From positions 1-40,000 of the forward strand of contig PYSS01000198.1 in NCBI GenBank assembly GCA_003049465.1: 40,000 nt of DNA. Reading direction: 5' to 3'. A program made the position numbers and the translations under genes. Positions 20,054-31,259 of the stretch are shown here, piece by piece; positions within the stretch are counted from its first letter, which is position 1, and each line of letters begins with the position of its first letter. Under the pieces are notes generated by a model that worked only from the letters and a program-made list of their open reading frames with translations, was not told the origin of the DNA and ran no database searches. This DNA is from Magnaporthiopsis rhizophila. Taxonomy: Eukaryota > Ascomycota > Sordariomycetes > Magnaporthales > Magnaporthaceae.

Positions 20054-22476
20054 GTTAGCACATGGTTGGTGCTGTTCAGGTCGACGAGCACGCGCGAGTT
20101 TGTCGAGTCGAGGAACGACCCAACTCCACGACAGCCTTGCGGACGGCACGCAAAGGCTAAATCATTCGGTGCTCTGCTGGGTCGCATCCCGGAGCCAAGC
20201 TTCTCTTTCCCCGGCTGGCCATCGATCGGCAGTCACGTTGCTGCGGGGGGGACTGGCATTGGGAAGGAAGCACCCAACAGAATACTACCAGAAATTACGC
20301 TCGAGCCCCGAGGCTGCCCTCGCGGGTTGCCTTAAAAGCACGGTGGCTGCTTGTGCTGCTGCCAAGACGTCTCGAATATCATTTCTTTTTGGGAGGAGCG
20401 CATATCAGCAAGCAGGAAAAAAAATAAGCAAGCACACATAACGGGCAGGCGCTCCAAAGAAGGCCCGAGTCTAGCTCACCTAGGAACGCTGGGTGGCGGC
20501 GATGCGGGACCCTGACTGGTGTTTCTAGCGTGCTGATCCCGAGTCGGGATTGGATGGATACCCCCCAAAGCAGGCGAACAAGAGCGGCGGACAACCTGGA
20601 GCACAGAGGTGGCCCATGGAGATTCAAAACTACCTAAACAAAAAGGGTAGTATTTTGGCGAGCCGTGCGGGCAGGCAAATCAATTGCACAGGGCTTGATG
20701 TTGGGAACGAGGCGTCGCCACGTACCAATTAGGAATGTTTTGGCTGTTGGAAATGGTTTGATGGATGGACGTTGTCGAGTGGCAGTTGGGGCTTTTTTTT
20801 TTTTTCTTCCCTGACTTTTGTTCGCTCTCGGCTCGTTAGACGAATGGCAGCGCTAAGCTTCGTCGTTGGCAGGCCTGGGCGCGGGAATCGCGGCTGGGCA
20901 TGCAGCAGGCAGAAAGGCTTGGTATCGCCAAGCCCGGCCGACACCGACCGACCTTCCGCTGTCGTCGTGTTCTACGTCCAGTCGCACCAAAGTTTCCCAT
21001 CAAATTGCAAGCTCGCCAAGGCTGCCACGGCAGCTTTTCCCATTCATGGCCGATCTCTTGGCGATTTTTTTCTCCCTCGGTGCACGGTTGTGGATACTGC
21101 TACAGTGCCCCACCACCTATTCTCGTCACCCCGCTGCGACCGTAACCAGCAAGCAACGCCTCAAACACAAGCCCCTGGTCATCACCACAACGGCACGTAG
21201 TGGCCAATAAACGGTGATGCTCAGAGCCCCTTTTAGATTTGCAGAGCATCGAATGTGGCTCTCCAAGTGCAAGATCTGCCGGGGAAGCACCGCTGTGGCC
21301 CAGGGCAACGAAACGCTCGGACGGCTCTTCACCAAAAACCGCCAAGGGGTCCAAACAACACGGAATTCTCAAATGTTTCGAGCCTCTGCCGCCGGCTTCG
21401 GTCGGAGCCGTGCTGGACTTGGGGCACCTCGGTACTTTTACCCACCTATCTGGGTAGGAATGTTTACATACATATCTTTTTGAGTCCTCGAGGTGTCACG
21501 AAAAGAAAAAAAAAAAGGGGGCTCTGAAATGGTTCAAGAGGTCGCCGTCGCTCTCGCTGGCGCCTGAGGATCGGAAATCGTCATTGTATCTGCTTCGTCT
21601 TGGTATGGAACCCAAGCATCCATTGGATAGCTCCAGAGTCAACGGCCATCACATTGTCGGCTATCACCGCAAAGATCTGCAGAGCGGCATGCACATCTGC
21701 GCTCCAAAGGTGCAATGGGAAAGCTGCCTCTGCCACATTGCCTGCCTACACGACATCGCATTTAAACGGCAACCCCACCGGCGGCAATGCTCAAGACACG
21801 ATCCCCTGGCCCAAGTTCGATCGCCGAGTGGAAACATCCTAGCCCGCGCCAGGGGACGAGAAGAGTCGCTTAGCAAGAACACCCGGGGGCCCTTGTGGGA
21901 CAGGCCAGGGGAGAGCAAGCGGGAAGCCGCCGCATGCAACAACATCTCTTGCAAACCAAACGTTGCCTCAACAAAGTCCTGAGACCGCCCCGTGCTACGC
22001 CCCGCCCCTGCCCGGCTTACCCCCGCCGATATCCTTCACGCTCCGAGGAGGCATCTGCCTGCCATCTGATCGCGCTACCCTTCCTCTTACGGCTGTTTTT
22101 TTGTTGCCGTCCTTCTCGCCGCTAGTCTTTTTTTGACCAGCCAAGCTGACACCCGGGGAGCCCAGCTTGTCGAGCTCATGATCGACCTTTTGACAACTAG
22201 ACCTTGTATTATCGTCGCGAACGAGGCTGCGCTCATCGACTCCGCTACCGTCTCCCGCTGTTGTTTGGCAGGAAACGATCACGTCCACTTCCAGCAGATC
22301 CCAGTGGGCGTCCTGCCTCCTTCGGAAGGTGTTTCCGAAGACCTTCTCGTCGTCTTCTTTAGTTACCTACTCAGGCGCAGGCATCCATCCTCCTTAATCG
22401 CGTAAGATGAGCCCGGACAAATGCCTTCAGCATCCGACCTAAAATAGGGTCTTGGGAGATCTCAACATTTTACTTT

Positions 22477-22493
22477 AAAAAAAAAAAAAAAAA
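22477..22493 (+). repeat. 17-nt poly-A tract
   Basis: Homopolymer run in the gene-free region; no retroelement sequence was recognised beside it. Confidence 0.8.
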
Positions 22494-23349
22494 GCCCTGT
22501 TGCCGCGTCATCCCGACTCGTTACCTTGACCGAGAGAGGCAAACTATGGCGTCTGGTCCTGACGAAGGGTGTATGCGGGCAGCCCCGACAGCAACGCGTT
22601 CGACTGGCTGCTGAGAAGGAAAGGAATAAGAATACGAGAGAACTCGCTGTCCTCCAGGCTCGAGACGGACCGCACATCCGATGGCGGTTGCTCAACGCCG
22701 TCGACCCTGGAGAGCATCTCCTGGGCTCAAAATTGGCAATCAGCTGTGCACAACCCTTCATGCAAGGAAGCCATGCATCGCCGGGGCTCGGCAGAGTCGG
22801 GTCACGCGACTCGGAATCTAGTGATCCGGGTACCAGTCAAACAAACATGGAGGGAAACGTGCCGTCATCGAACTACTTTGTCATCACAGACGAACGCGGG
22901 ATCAGTCGCATGCCAGTAACTGACTATGCTAGCCGCCCTTACTAGTAGTACAGCTGCTCTCCTCCTCCTCCACCTCCTCCTCCTCCAGCGTGCGACGGCG
23001 ACTAGTGTCAGCCTGCCGGCTCTGTTGATCCCCCGGCCTGCGCAGCCAAGGTCTACCATATTTCACGGCGACCCAAAGAAGAGAGAAAAGAAATACAAGG
23101 AGGCCATGGCGGCGCCAATATTACGTAGTAGCCGCGGGCTTCACTAGCACGAAGTTAAGAATGAGTCGTTTTGGTGCCATTTTCAACATCTCGAGCCTCG
23201 CGGCCATGACTCCAACCAGGCACGCTTATTTCCTCAAAACAGAGCGTACCGCGGAAAAAGGAAAACCAAAAGGAATTTCTGCCGGCTTCCGTCGCGACAC
23301 GGCTCACTCGTAGCGCGCGCGTATTCATACGTACTTTTGAAACACACCA

Positions 23350-23367
23350 CTCTCTCTCTCTCTCTCT
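23350..23367 (+). repeat. CT dinucleotide microsatellite
   Basis: About nine CT units followed by a T-rich stretch. No coding frame uses it. Confidence 0.8.
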
Positions 23368-24143
23368 TTTTCTTTCCCGCATCCAGCAAAAGTCCAGGAG
23401 AGATGGTGGCGACCTCGCCCGGCTGAAGCTGCCTATACTCGCGCGGGTTTATAACAACCACGCCGAGTCGGTCGGCCCTTCTTTGAGCCCGTGCGCCTAG
23501 GGCAAGGCAGGGGCAAATTGTCAAATATGATGCCGGCCGGTCGTTTACCGAAATGGAACCATCGGCCGGCTGTCCGCGGTGCCGCGAGAGAAACGGTGGC
23601 CCTGCCTTTATCAACTTCAGGAAATCGAAGGTGTCGATATAGAGGGTAGGTTTATACCATCGTCTCGCCGCCCGGGGCACGTTTTTCCTGCCCCAACACA
23701 TCCATCTTATTGGATCTCCCTCACCGAAGAGACTCGAGGCAATTGCGATCCAGGGCTTAACGCGCACTACCTATGCCGCTTCTTTCCCAATGCGCAATAT
23801 GATAGTCGCCCCGGCGGGCAGACGCGGGCAAGATATAGCCCGGTCATTGCTGTACTTGCTATCCCGAAGCTCACGGCACACCCTGGCTTTATTCCAAGTA
23901 GACAATCTTCCCATAGCTGTCGGCGGGTGATATCTTGGAGACGACGCTTCCCTTTTAGCCTCCGCTGAAGAGAATAAAACATGATTTCAAATCACGGATG
24001 GATTGATTTTTAACGCGTAACCCTTTTCTCGGTAGTTACCTGGGCAGGTCACTCGTGCCTCTTTTGCTATCTTGCACATCGGCCACTATTCGTTCGGCTA
24101 CAGCTCCAGCTGTTGCGCCTCACAGGCTAGCTTTGCCGGATAG

Positions 24144-25597
24144 TCATTTGAAGTTGTTCTTCATCTCGCGCAGCTTGCTCATGATCTTGACCGGGTCCGT
24201 CTCCCCCGTCGCCTTCTGGACCACGGGATCCTCTGGCCGCATGAAGACGTTGTGGCTCTGCTCGTTTTGTTTTCGCGGCGTTAGTGCTGCCCCCGCCTTG
24301 AGTTCGAGACTACCGCGCAGTTTTTTTTTCCCGTCCCGGGCAGTCGAGTTATGTATAGATGGCGAGACTGAGAGCAGTCCATGGAAAACGTAGTCATCCT
24401 CAACCATACCTTCTCGTCGGCAATGGTGAATTTGCCCTGCGTCTCCTGGTTCTTTTCCGCAAAGTCCTGGAGTTGCTTGACCGGGTCGCTCTGGAGGACC
24501 GAGATGGCAAACCGGACGTTGGACTTGGTGTACTCGTGGCCGGGCTGCCACCAACACCACGGCGTGTGTCAACGGCGGGCCCTGCTGAGTGGGTGAGTCC
24601 AGAGGGACGGGGACACTTACAAAGACGCGGGTGTCGTCGGGCAGTGCGCCCAAGGTCACGTTCAGGGCCTTGTGCATCTCCTCGCCGGTGCCCTCAAAGA
24701 ACTTGCCGCAGCCTGGGAGGCAAGGCAAGGCATGCATATATGAGCCGTGTTGATCAACACGGGAGTATTTCTTGTGTGTGCTTACTTACCGCCGTGAAAG
24801 AGGGTGTCGCCTGTAAAGACAACTTTGTCGTCCCCATCCTGCATGAACCAGCAGATGCTGTCCTGGGTGTGGCACGGCGTGTACAGGCCCTTGACCTTGA
24901 TGCTGCCGAGCGGGAAGCCGTCGCCGTCGGCGGGTGTGGTCGTCACGGCCTCGCAGCTCTTGCCGCCGAAGATGGGCAGGTCGTCGAGCCCGAGGGCGCT
25001 CCGCTGTCAAGCAAAACAGGTGGTCAGTCATTGGACATCATTCGTCTATCTCCCATTATTTTGTCTGTGAGGCTGATATAATGCCGTCGACTTCTTTCCT
25101 TCCTGCCTGGAAACGGTGATGTGTACCAGCTTCTTGTTGCCTCCCGCATGGTCCCAGTGGCTGGTGACAAGCGTGAATTTCCGTTAGTACCGAGGTGCGG
25201 CCGTCTCGGGCGATGCGAGGGGCAAAGGAAGACGTACTGGTGGGTGTTGACTATGGCCTTGAGCTTGATATTGCCGGCGTCGATCTCCTGCTTCAGAACG
25301 GGCGCGACCCTTTTGATCGCGGGCACAAGTGATCAGCATATCATCCCCTGGCCGTCGCTATCTGCTTGACGGGAGATAAAAGAAAAACACACTCTTCGAC
25401 ATGAGCCGGGTCTATGATGACTGCATCCTTGGACTTGTCGTCAACAACTAGATAGGCATAGTTGTCACTGCTCCCCGCCCCTGGTTTTGGAGACTTGGGG
25501 TTAGCTGATAGGAACTAGCAAAACCCATGGCAGATCTGGCTGTCTTGGATCACATATCGGGGCCAGACATACACATGGGAATCGACCTGATATGCAT
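24144..25597 (-). CDS. GLO2: Glyoxalase II (hydroxyacylglutathione hydrolase)
   Basis: Eight exons assemble in phase to 257 residues: 25597-25573, 25480-25393, 25309-25238, 25160-25127, 25003-24790, 24712-24621, 24544-24410, 24257-24144. Introns range from 76 to 152 nt; exons 1 and 4 are 25 and 34 nt. The protein has the metallo-beta-lactamase metal motif THHHWDH (60-66, ligands H61, H63, D65, H66), then H118 (CHTQDS), D139 (FTGDT) and H178 (PGHEYT), all the expected binuclear-site ligands. FFEGTGEEM and NVFMRPEDP are typical of eukaryotic glyoxalase II. It hydrolyses S-lactoylglutathione to lactate and glutathione, completing methylglyoxal detoxification. No mitochondrial presequence precedes MHIRSIPMW, so a cytosolic form is likely. 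It follows Las1 on the same strand but has its own 476-bp upstream region. Confidence 0.93.
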
Positions 25598-26073
25598 GCT
25601 TCGTGGTAGCTGGAACTGTTGATGCATCAGTGCTTTCCCGGCTGATCCGGCCCGGCACCAGGCTACATGACGGCACCTACTGTTGGCACGAGAGCACGAT
25701 TTGGTTTGCCCCGAAGAAGCGTCGTCCCCAGACGGAAAAGGTTCATAGATGTGGTATGGCGCTCGAGCGTGTGATTGAGCACAGCAGCGGAGAGCACACA
25801 ATTGACGATGCCACGGGCGTAAGGTCACGAGCAGTGAGGGGAACCGAGTTCCAAGTTCCAATTTGGGATAGTGACGTGACGTTATCATTGCTCACTGGCC
25901 GAGAATCCCGACGTGGGGCCGCGATGCCCTACAGTACAGACTTTGAAATACGTGCACGGTATCGAGAAACGGCCTGCATGCATGCATCTCCTTCCGCGGC
26001 ACCAGAGCACCAGACAGGTGCAAAATCATGGAAGTCCGCGTAAGGAGACCTAGAGTTAGTGGCGTAGGAGCGT
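25598..26073. promoter_or_regulatory. Glyoxalase II promoter and Las1 3' end
   Basis: 476 bp. A 146-codon open frame runs through it on the opposite strand but has no recognisable family features. A GCATGCATGCATC tract lies around 25976-25987. No stress-response element could be assigned with confidence. Confidence 0.4.
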
Positions 26074-27567
26074 CTACACAACCCCAATGGGTTTCGACCG
26101 CCATGGCATCTCGTGCCGAGTCCAGCCACCTCCTTCCGCATCACCCACTGCCGGCGTCCCCTCCACCGCGGCTCGCTCCCTTTCCCGTTCCTTCGCCAGC
26201 GCTTCTATTTCCGCCAGTTCCTGCCTGGATCGCTCCAGATCTGCCCTGAGCGCCGTTGTGTCCTTGACAAAGACTGCATCTACATCGCTCTTGTCCTCGC
26301 CCCCGCCGAGCTCCCCTGAGGGGCCCTGGTCAGGCCGCGACAGGCCGTCCAAGCCGGCCACCTGCCTCGAGAGCCGCAGCGTCTCGAGGACCAGCTTGTT
26401 GTCCATGGGGATCGACGAGGCTGCCTCGTCGCCCACGGCGTTCAGCACGCGGAGAAGCCTGGCGTGACCCCAGCGGTCGGCCAGCATCCGGAGCTGTGCT
26501 GAGGCCGTGGAGTCGTCAGCGGCACCATCTGCGTCCCTGATGTGTCGTAGGAGCGCTGTCCTGCAGGCGCTGTCCTGTCCACCTTCGGATGCTGCGTGTT
26601 CCTCGTCACGGCCGCCGTCATTCCTGGTGTCCGCAGGGGCCAGCTGCTTCCAGTAGTATTCCCAGATCCAGTCCAGGCCTGCGGTGGCGCCGGCGCGCAG
26701 CCTCGTCAACGACGGTAGCTGCTCGTGAGTGGCCTGGTGCCGTAGCTCGACGAAGGTGGCCGGCAGTCCGATGGTCTTGGCGACCGAGTACATGCTCATC
26801 TTGTGGGACTTGTCCTGGTGGCTGTCGAGCAGGCCGGTCACGAATCTTTTGATTTACCGGCCAAACGAAGGAAAGGGTGGGCGTAACGGCAGAGATTAGT
26901 TTCCGATGATTTGGGCACCTTGGGGCTGGGGCAGGCTGAGAATGGTGATTGTCCGGTGGCCTTTTGTTCCTAGACTTGTGACTGTTCAAGCTGCCACCGG
27001 CCCCTTCCATCGAGTCGACGGCGGCCAGCCCACTTGAGCCTGGTCTGAACAACTAGAGATGTGATCCGAACAGGCGGGATAGGCGTGGCCTCGTCTTCCG
27101 TCCGTCAGGGGGCGACTAGCCATCATGGACCAGAGCATATCGCCACAGAACATTGACCCCTGGCGACCAACGTTCTCGATAGCCTCTCACTCGGTGGTGA
27201 TGCACGTGTCGTGACGGCAGCCAGAGAAACAAAGAGAGCTCACCGGTCAAACTCACCGACCAAACGCCGTAGAGTATGCCCCGCGCACGGCGTAGGAGCC
27301 ACCCGAGGCCTCGTCGGCCAGCATGGCGTCGACCAGCATGGCAGTGGACTCGACCAGGTGAGGGCAGCCGCCACGCTGCATCCACATGGACACGCGCGAG
27401 ACGGCGCGGCGCTGGCCATCGGCCCTGGCGCGGGAATCCCTGGTGGGCGGATGAGGGCGCTGGCGGCCATGAGGGGACGATGACGAGACCAGGTCCGGGT
27501 AGAACTGCTCCCGGACCTCGAGCAGCTCGCGCCGGTCTTTCCAGGGCGTGAAGACGTACTGGACCAT
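26074..27567 (-). CDS. LAS1: Pre-rRNA processing endoribonuclease Las1
   Basis: Two exons, 27567-27257 and 26845-26074, encode 360 residues. The start MVQYVFTPWKDRREL is the typical Las1 beginning, so the longer upstream frame was rejected. The HEPN nuclease motif R-x4-H is RHQATH (R139 to H144) in ATFVELRHQATHEQLPSL, the family signature. The split codon rebuilds R104 of FGRFVTGLLDSHQDK. The C-terminal third has an acidic/Ala stretch and a Glu/Arg-rich helix (about 300-330). The protein ends KPIGVV, like the tail that other fungal Las1 proteins insert into the nuclease site. With Grc3 kinase, Las1 cleaves ITS2 in pre-rRNA in the nucleolus. At 360 residues it is somewhat shorter than many fungal relatives. 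The 411-nt intron is far longer than others here. Confidence 0.9.
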
Positions 27568-27734
27568 GTCGTGGTGCCGTGGGATATCCTCTCGGAGGGC
27601 CGAAGCTGGGGTGTTTCTAGTAAAGTGGTTGACGCTAGCAATGACCCTTTGTGGGTTGGTTGTTGTGACGAGCTGAGAAGAAATTTCAATTCGCGCCGTC
27701 ACCGCCCGACCGAGCTGAGCTTCTGAATAACTCC

Positions 27735-27756
27735 TTTTTTTTTTTTTTTTTTTTTT
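27735..27756 (+). repeat. 22-nt poly-T tract upstream of LAS1
   Basis: On the gene's strand this is poly-A about 170 bp before the ATG. Poly(dA:dT) tracts often keep promoters nucleosome-free; that role is inferred. Confidence 0.75.
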
Positions 27757-29996
27757 GTCCAGCTAATCGGCGAGCACAGCAAACACGAACCCAAATCGCT
27801 GTCTTCATAATATCTCACTCTATTCTCAGAAGCTATCCGATGGTACCTCTCTTCTTTCTTGCCGCTAAATCATGCCTTCCCTTCCAGCTGACCATTCTCT
27901 CATTGCTTCTCCTTGGCTTCTAGCCCCGGCCCAGACGACCTACCCTACATAGGCGCAAAGCCACCTGCAAAGCACTTTTTTTCTTCACTATTTTCACCCA
28001 CCAGTGAAAGCCTGCACTCCCCTCGGGAATCAATTGCTTTTTTCGCCCGCCCAACATGTCGCCATCCATATTTTAATGCACGGGAACTTTTGCCGCGAGA
28101 AGCAAATGGATCCGGCAGCCAGCGCCCCAACAAACAAAAAGCAAAGGAAAATGTCGGCGCTTCTCGTTGCCGAACCCCACCCGCCAAACGCTGGGAGAGC
28201 CAACCCAACCCAACCAAGTCCCTTCGTTCGAGATGCACGCGCATGGAGCAGGTTTTGTCTAGACCGCAATATCGCCATGGATGCCAAGCCAGATGTCTGC
28301 ATCTCTTTCACCTACCGAGCCGGGGCGGGCGGGCTGGCTGGCTCACTGGCCCGGCGGGCAGGCGGTAAGAGCGGCCGAGATTTCCAAGAGCGTCGGGTTG
28401 CGTGCCCCGTCCCCTCCCCCCGACTCTTGCAGAGATTACGTGGTGTCGCAGACGGATCATACGGGATATATTGAGGTCGGGTGGACGAGACCGTAATCTG
28501 ATGTTCCCAGGTGAGAGCACATTGCGGGACGGGGAGGTGGGCAGCCTTCTCAGAGGAGGGTCGGTCTCGTTGCTGGCCGCGGCGTGTGCGCATGTGAGAG
28601 GGGGAAAAGCAAGCAGACGCGTAACCTATCCTGGGCCGTCCTTCTCTTTCTCGCCCTCTTCTCTACGCGAAGGCGCGGCACACACACACGGGCGAGGAGC
28701 TTACCGTGACAATGCGTGATTACTGTGACGAAGGACCGATTCGGGAGAAAGACGCACGAATCTAAAAACACACACCAAAAAAAATTGATATTGCCACGGA
28801 TGTCACCCCGCCCGGGTCTGGGCGGGCGCATACACAGGTCGGTTCGGCATTCCGCATCAGAGCAAACAAGCAGGAAAGGAGGTGTTGCAGCGTGCATGGA
28901 GATACCTTCACAGCACCACTTTCGCAACCCTCCTTCCGGTGGCGCGTGTGGCACAATGGGGGTGGAAAGTAGCAAGGGGGATGTAATATGTGGGTGAGGT
29001 GGGTGATGGTGCTGATGGATTGCTGCAGGCTGCAGGGCGATGGATGGATGGTAGTGGCGTGCTGCGTCTTGTCTTGTCTTGCGTGTTGCCGGTCGACTGG
29101 TGCTTTCGCCTGCTGCACGGGGCCTTGTCTCGAATCCAGCAAGCAAGCGAGAGAGGGAAAGAGAGCGGGCAACCGGACCAAAAGGTGGATGTGGATGCTG
29201 TGACCGCTGATGTTGTCCTGCCCCAAAGCGCTTGGGGAAGGCAACGCAACGCCAGGCCAGCCGGTTGGCAACAAACACGGGCCAGGCGACTCAGCGTCGC
29301 ATCATTTCCTCCTCCACCAGGTGCGGCGGTCGCAGCGGTCCATCGGAGGGGGCCGCAGCGGTCCTTGAATCGGCGTTCTGTTTTTAGGCGACGTAGTGGG
29401 CAGCTTTCGCGAAAGGAAGAAAAAGACCGCCGCCGCCCCAGCCAGCCAGCCAGCCCCAGGCCGCCAACACCCAAGGTTGCCGCCGCCTCCTCAGCCATGT
29501 TTTCTCCCTCGCTCTCCCCCAGGTCAAGGGTTATGTATTACGCAGAGAGGAAGGGAGATGGGGTGGTCAGGGAGGGAGGGGGGTGAGGATTGTGCATAAG
29601 GACAAGGGTGTGCGCATCGGCAAAAGGCCAAAGGGAAGTGGAGGGAGGACAAGTTGCTCAGACAGGGCGTGCAGGAAAACAGGCGAGGTTTGTTGCTGTG
29701 GCTCCTTCCAGACCCGCTTTAACCCATTTTGACGTAAACGAAAGTAAACGAAGAAGAGAGAAGTAAAGAGTCGGTTTGGCAGGGAACGCTGCTCCCACGA
29801 AAGATCTTTTTTTGCTTTTTTTTACCTTGAGCCAACCGAACGCGAAAAGAAAAAGGAAAGCGATGAAAAAGAAAATGGGCGTGGGAAGCTCAAGCCCCAT
29901 GGATTGAACAACCCCACCCAGCCACCCTTCGCTTCCAGTTGATGGAACCCACCAGCCAGCCGGGGCAAAGATATGGAGCCTCGGGTCCCCACCTCG

Positions 29997-30017
29997 AAAA
30001 AAAAAAAAAAAAAAAAA
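29997..30017 (+). repeat. 21-nt poly-A tract
   Basis: Homopolymer run in gene-free DNA; no element ends were recognised around it. Confidence 0.8.
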
Positions 30018-31259
30018 TGAAGAAAACGGGACGGACAGGGCAGGGGTTGGGTGATGGATGGTCGCTCGCGCGGCTCTGCCTCCCCGACCGGCTCGAATGC
30101 CCATTCCTCCAAAAAGGCCCACACACCCCTGTCAACTGCTGTCCATCACCCCTTGGCCTGGCCTGGTTATTAATCGGCGAGTGAGCGAGCGACCCGGGGG
30201 GGGGGCCACCGCACATCCCATCCCAGAAAAACCCTGAGTCCTGGGTTCAGTGACGAAGGAGAAAGGCGAGCTCCGCCGCTCGCTCGCTCGCTCCCTCACT
30301 CAGGGGGTGCGTGGAAAAAAAAAGATATGGGGTGTGTGAGCGAAACGAAAACCAAACCTGCCCGCCCTTTCCAGCCCAGCCGCCCACACACACACACAAC
30401 AGACACACCCACACACCCACAGACACAACACCCTCCCCCTCCTCCTTGGCAACCGTCTATTCCGCAGGCCAGGCCCCCCCGCTTCGCTTTTCCATCTCAG
30501 ATTCGGGAGAGATCGCGGATTTTCTTGTGTTGGCCCGTGCTTTTCAACGGGGAAAGGACAACACCCACCCACAATAACAATTTCGTCCAGATCATTTTTG
30601 TCGAGCCCACCACTCCATCCCATCCTCTCATCCTATCTCATTCCCCGCCGCTTTTCCATGATGCCGGTGGTGTGTCATGGATGTCAGATGCGGCGGGCGC
30701 AAGCTTCTTGCTGATTGTCGGGTTCCGGGTATGCTTTTTTCTCTCCTTTTTTTGTTATTTTTCTTTTTATTTTATTTTTATGCCGCGTGGCCAGGATTAG
30801 AAAAATTGGCAAAAACTCCGTCGGAGACTTCCGTAAAGTGTATGTACCCTGCCCTGGGTGGGCATCAATTCAAACTTTGCAAACACGAGGTCGTCTCACG
30901 GCCCATCAAGTCAGATCCTGGGAGCAGAAAGAAGAAGAAAAAAAGGTATAGGTACTGGAGAGAATTAAATAACAAAAATCATATCTGTTGCTAATAGCTG
31001 TTTGGGGGTATCAAGTCCTATCCATTTATCCATCCGTTGCCCGTTGCCAGCCCAATGTATTTCCCGTGTCCCAAAGGGTTGCCCCCAAAACAGAAAAAAA
31101 ATAATAGAAAAAAAAGAAAAAAAAATACAAAAGTGTTCGCCGACATGCTAATAAATCCAAATCCCTTGGCGGCTCGCCGGCTTCGCCATGCACGCTTATA
31201 TCATGAGTAATGGATATATAGTGAAGTTGTGTGTGGGAGTAGAGCGTAAAAGATGCCAA

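Larger units (their letters stand above)
18710..24143. other. 5.4-kb gene-free region upstream of the secreted-protein gene
   Basis: I see no supported gene here. Open frames up to about 178 codons overlap each other on both strands and look random. Contents recognised: an 18-bp palindrome TGCCTACCTAGGTAGGCA (20036-20053), a 17-nt A run (22477-22493), a CTC/TCC-rich tract (22960-22988), a CT microsatellite (23350-23367) and several CTAGG/ACCTA motifs. A Leu-rich frame at 22926-23147 comes from the CTC tract. The base composition is GC-rich with no sign of RIP-type decay. It may hold the long promoter of the secreted-protein gene or non-coding RNA. Confidence 0.5.
27568..31259. other. 3.7-kb region: Las1 promoter and gene-free DNA
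   Basis: No supported gene. A 22-nt T run (27735-27756) sits about 170 bp upstream of the Las1 start; a 21-nt A run lies at 29997-30017. There are TGGATGGATGG (29041-29051), CA-rich repeats (about 30385-30428), a GCTCGCTCGCTCGC tract near 30281-30294 and A-rich DNA at 31087-31130 close to the orphan gene's 3' end. Composition alternates pyrimidine- and purine-rich blocks, as expected for leaders and UTRs. Open frames up to 242 codons look random. Confidence 0.5.

Noticed and set aside
22926..23147. 73-codon frame that looks like a signal peptide plus short tail
   Set aside because: The Leu-rich start is produced by a CTC/CTT repeat tract, and the rest shows no conserved or cysteine pattern typical of an effector.
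18710..24143. Retroelement origin of the poly-A runs in gene-free DNA
   Set aside because: No reverse transcriptase, terminal repeats or target-site duplications are visible beside the A runs.
25603..26043. 146-codon open frame on the plus strand between GLO2 and LAS1
   Set aside because: It lies in the GLO2 promoter and LAS1 3' region, uses no recognisable motif and has no clear start context.
27568..27702. N-terminal extension of Las1 from an upstream in-frame start
   Set aside because: Las1 proteins start at or near MVQYVF..W, and the extension has no conserved features.
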